From Prolixibacteraceae bacterium (GTDB taxonomy: Bacteria; Bacteroidota; Bacteroidia; Bacteroidales; Prolixibacteraceae), in NCBI GenBank assembly GCA_016930735.1, contig JAFGGF010000353.1:1-23338 (forward strand): a stretch of DNA of 23,338 nucleotides, written 5' to 3'. The notes beneath the pieces are model-generated. The model was not told the DNA's origin and searched no databases. It saw only the letters and a program-made list of their open reading frames with translations. Positions 22,517 through 23,338 of the stretch are shown here, one piece after another; position 1 is the first letter of the stretch, and the number at the start of each line of letters is the position of its first letter. The position numbers were made by a program, and so were the translations under genes.

Positions 22517-23338
22517 TTATTGTTTTATAAGTTTACTGGCTTTAATTCCTTTTTTGTCAGTTACAATAATGGAATAAAATCCTTTTGCTAAAATGCTCAA
22601 GTTAATTTTCATAGTTGTTGATTTGGCTATCCTATTTACTAATAACTTTCCATTTAAATCGAAAACTGAAATTGTTGCATTTTCGCTTAATTCATCTATT
22701 GTTAATTCGTCTGTCACTGGATTTGGAAACATCGAAACAGGATTTTTTCTTATTTTAATAATACCACTTGTATATATGCCAGCATCTTGTATAACAGTTA
22801 TTATTTGGCTGGTTAAACCTGCGCCAGAAACTGTAATGGTTGCAGTTCTTGTAGCTGTTGTAGGGTTTTCCGCTGCTGTTAATGTTATCGTCGAATTTCC
22901 TGAACCACTTGTGCTACTAACTGCCAACCATGTTTGATTACTTATTACTGTCCAGTTTGTGTTTGAAAGAATATCAAATGTTTTTGTACTATTGGTTGTT
23001 GCTTCAATTGTCATTTCATTTTCTGATACCGTTAAAAGCGGAGAAGAGTAAAATATGTATCCCAATCCACCCAAGTATATTTTTCCGGAGGAGCTACAGT
23101 TTACGCTCCTAAGTTTAATATTATTAAAGTGTGAAACGGTAGTCCATGTCAGTCCATCATCACATGAATAGGAAAGCCCGCCATTTATATTCATGCTACA
23201 ATAGGCATCCACAGCTGGAATGTACTTTATCTGCTGGTAATAATTTGTTGTTGAAATACTTTCCCAGGTTTGTCCTCCATTGGTTGTTTTATACATTTTA
23301 TGTTGTAGCCCGTCGTTTGAACAATACGATATTATGCC
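22517..23338 (-). CDS. T9SS-exported propeller/BACON protein, C-terminal part (cut by window edge)
   Basis: The frame is open to the window end, so the 273 visible residues are the C-terminal part of a larger protein; the ATG at 23296 is internal. The first part holds Asp-box-like repeats of a BNR/sialidase-type propeller (TTNGGQTWESIS and SCDDGLTWTTVS). A BACON-type domain follows, from about LTVSENEMTIEATTNSTK through SNTNWTVISNQTWLAV to SQIITVIQDA. The last about 75 residues are a type A T9SS sorting domain: MFPNPVTDELTI, ISVFDLNGKLL and GFYSIIVTDKKGIKASKLIK. The protein should be secreted through the outer membrane and retained at the surface or released. BACON domains are thought to bind glycans or mucin-like ligands. 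Substrate is unknown. Confidence 0.9.
   Translation of the reverse strand, partial: GIISYCSNDGLQHKMYKTTNGGQTWESISTTNYYQQIKYIPAVDAYCSMNINGGLSYSCDDGLTWTTVSHFNNIKLRSVNCSSSGKIYLGGLGYIFYSSPLLTVSENEMTIEATTNSTKTFDILSNTNWTVISNQTWLAVSSTSGSGNSTITLTAAENPTTATRTATITVSGAGLTSQIITVIQDAGIYTSGIIKIRKNPVSMFPNPVTDELTIDELSENATISVFDLNGKLLVNRIAKSTTMKINLSILAKGFYSIIVTDKKGIKASKLIKQ

Noticed and set aside
23294..23296. ATG at 23296 as the start of the T9SS cargo gene
   Set aside because: The frame is open for 14 more codons to the window edge and continues the propeller-like sequence, and no signal peptide follows this ATG.
1..23338. CRISPR arrays, insertion sequences, prophage or tRNA genes
   Set aside because: No regularly spaced repeats, transposase or integrase motifs, or cloverleaf-like segments were seen by eye on either strand.

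Overview
The window is about 23.3 kb of moderately AT-rich DNA from a member of the Bacteroidota, most likely class Bacteroidia. The evidence is Bacteroidota-type promoters (TTG, about 17-21 bp, then TAnnTTTG), the gene order zapB-like/zapA/rny, LytS/LytTR regulation of a MacAB-TolC-type exporter, a BACON domain and a type IX secretion (T9SS) sorting tail. It looks like chromosomal backbone. I see no phage, transposase, CRISPR, rRNA or tRNA gene. Family assignments rest on reading motifs; no database search was run.

Layout. (1) 1-1214, minus strand: a small coiled-coil gene, zapA and the 5' part of rny (RNase Y, cut by the window edge). A hairpin with a T-run lies just before rny. (2) 1351-4108, plus: an M23 peptidase whose end overlaps anmK, a cell-wall hydrolysis and recycling pair with its own promoter. 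(3) 4224-5915, plus: an exported C69-type dipeptidase. (4) 6076-6423, plus: rplS (ribosomal protein L19) with a clear promoter, a leader hairpin and a strong terminator. (5) 6584-13065, plus: a six-gene cassette of TolC-like channel, MacA-like adaptor, MacB-like ATPase, FtsX/MacB-type permease, LytS-type kinase and LytTR regulator. (6) 13367-14125, minus: a TauE/SafE-family permease. (7) 14245-17746, minus: two overlapping half-size ABC exporter genes whose nucleotide-binding motifs are degenerate in complementary ways, which indicates a heterodimer with one catalytic ATP site. (8) 17899-18672, minus, and 18783-21200, plus: a NUDIX-fold regulator without the catalytic glutamates, divergent from a membrane-anchored GH3 glycosidase. 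A 17-bp palindrome between them overlaps the -33 element of the GH3 promoter. (9) 21342-23338, minus: an exported PD40 beta-propeller protein, a structured intergenic element, and the 3' part of a large propeller/BACON/T9SS cargo protein whose frame runs off the window.

The strongest leads are the NUDIX regulator with its operator-like palindrome, the asymmetric ABC exporter, the attenuator-like hairpin before rny, and the unexplained structured element at about 22319-22443.
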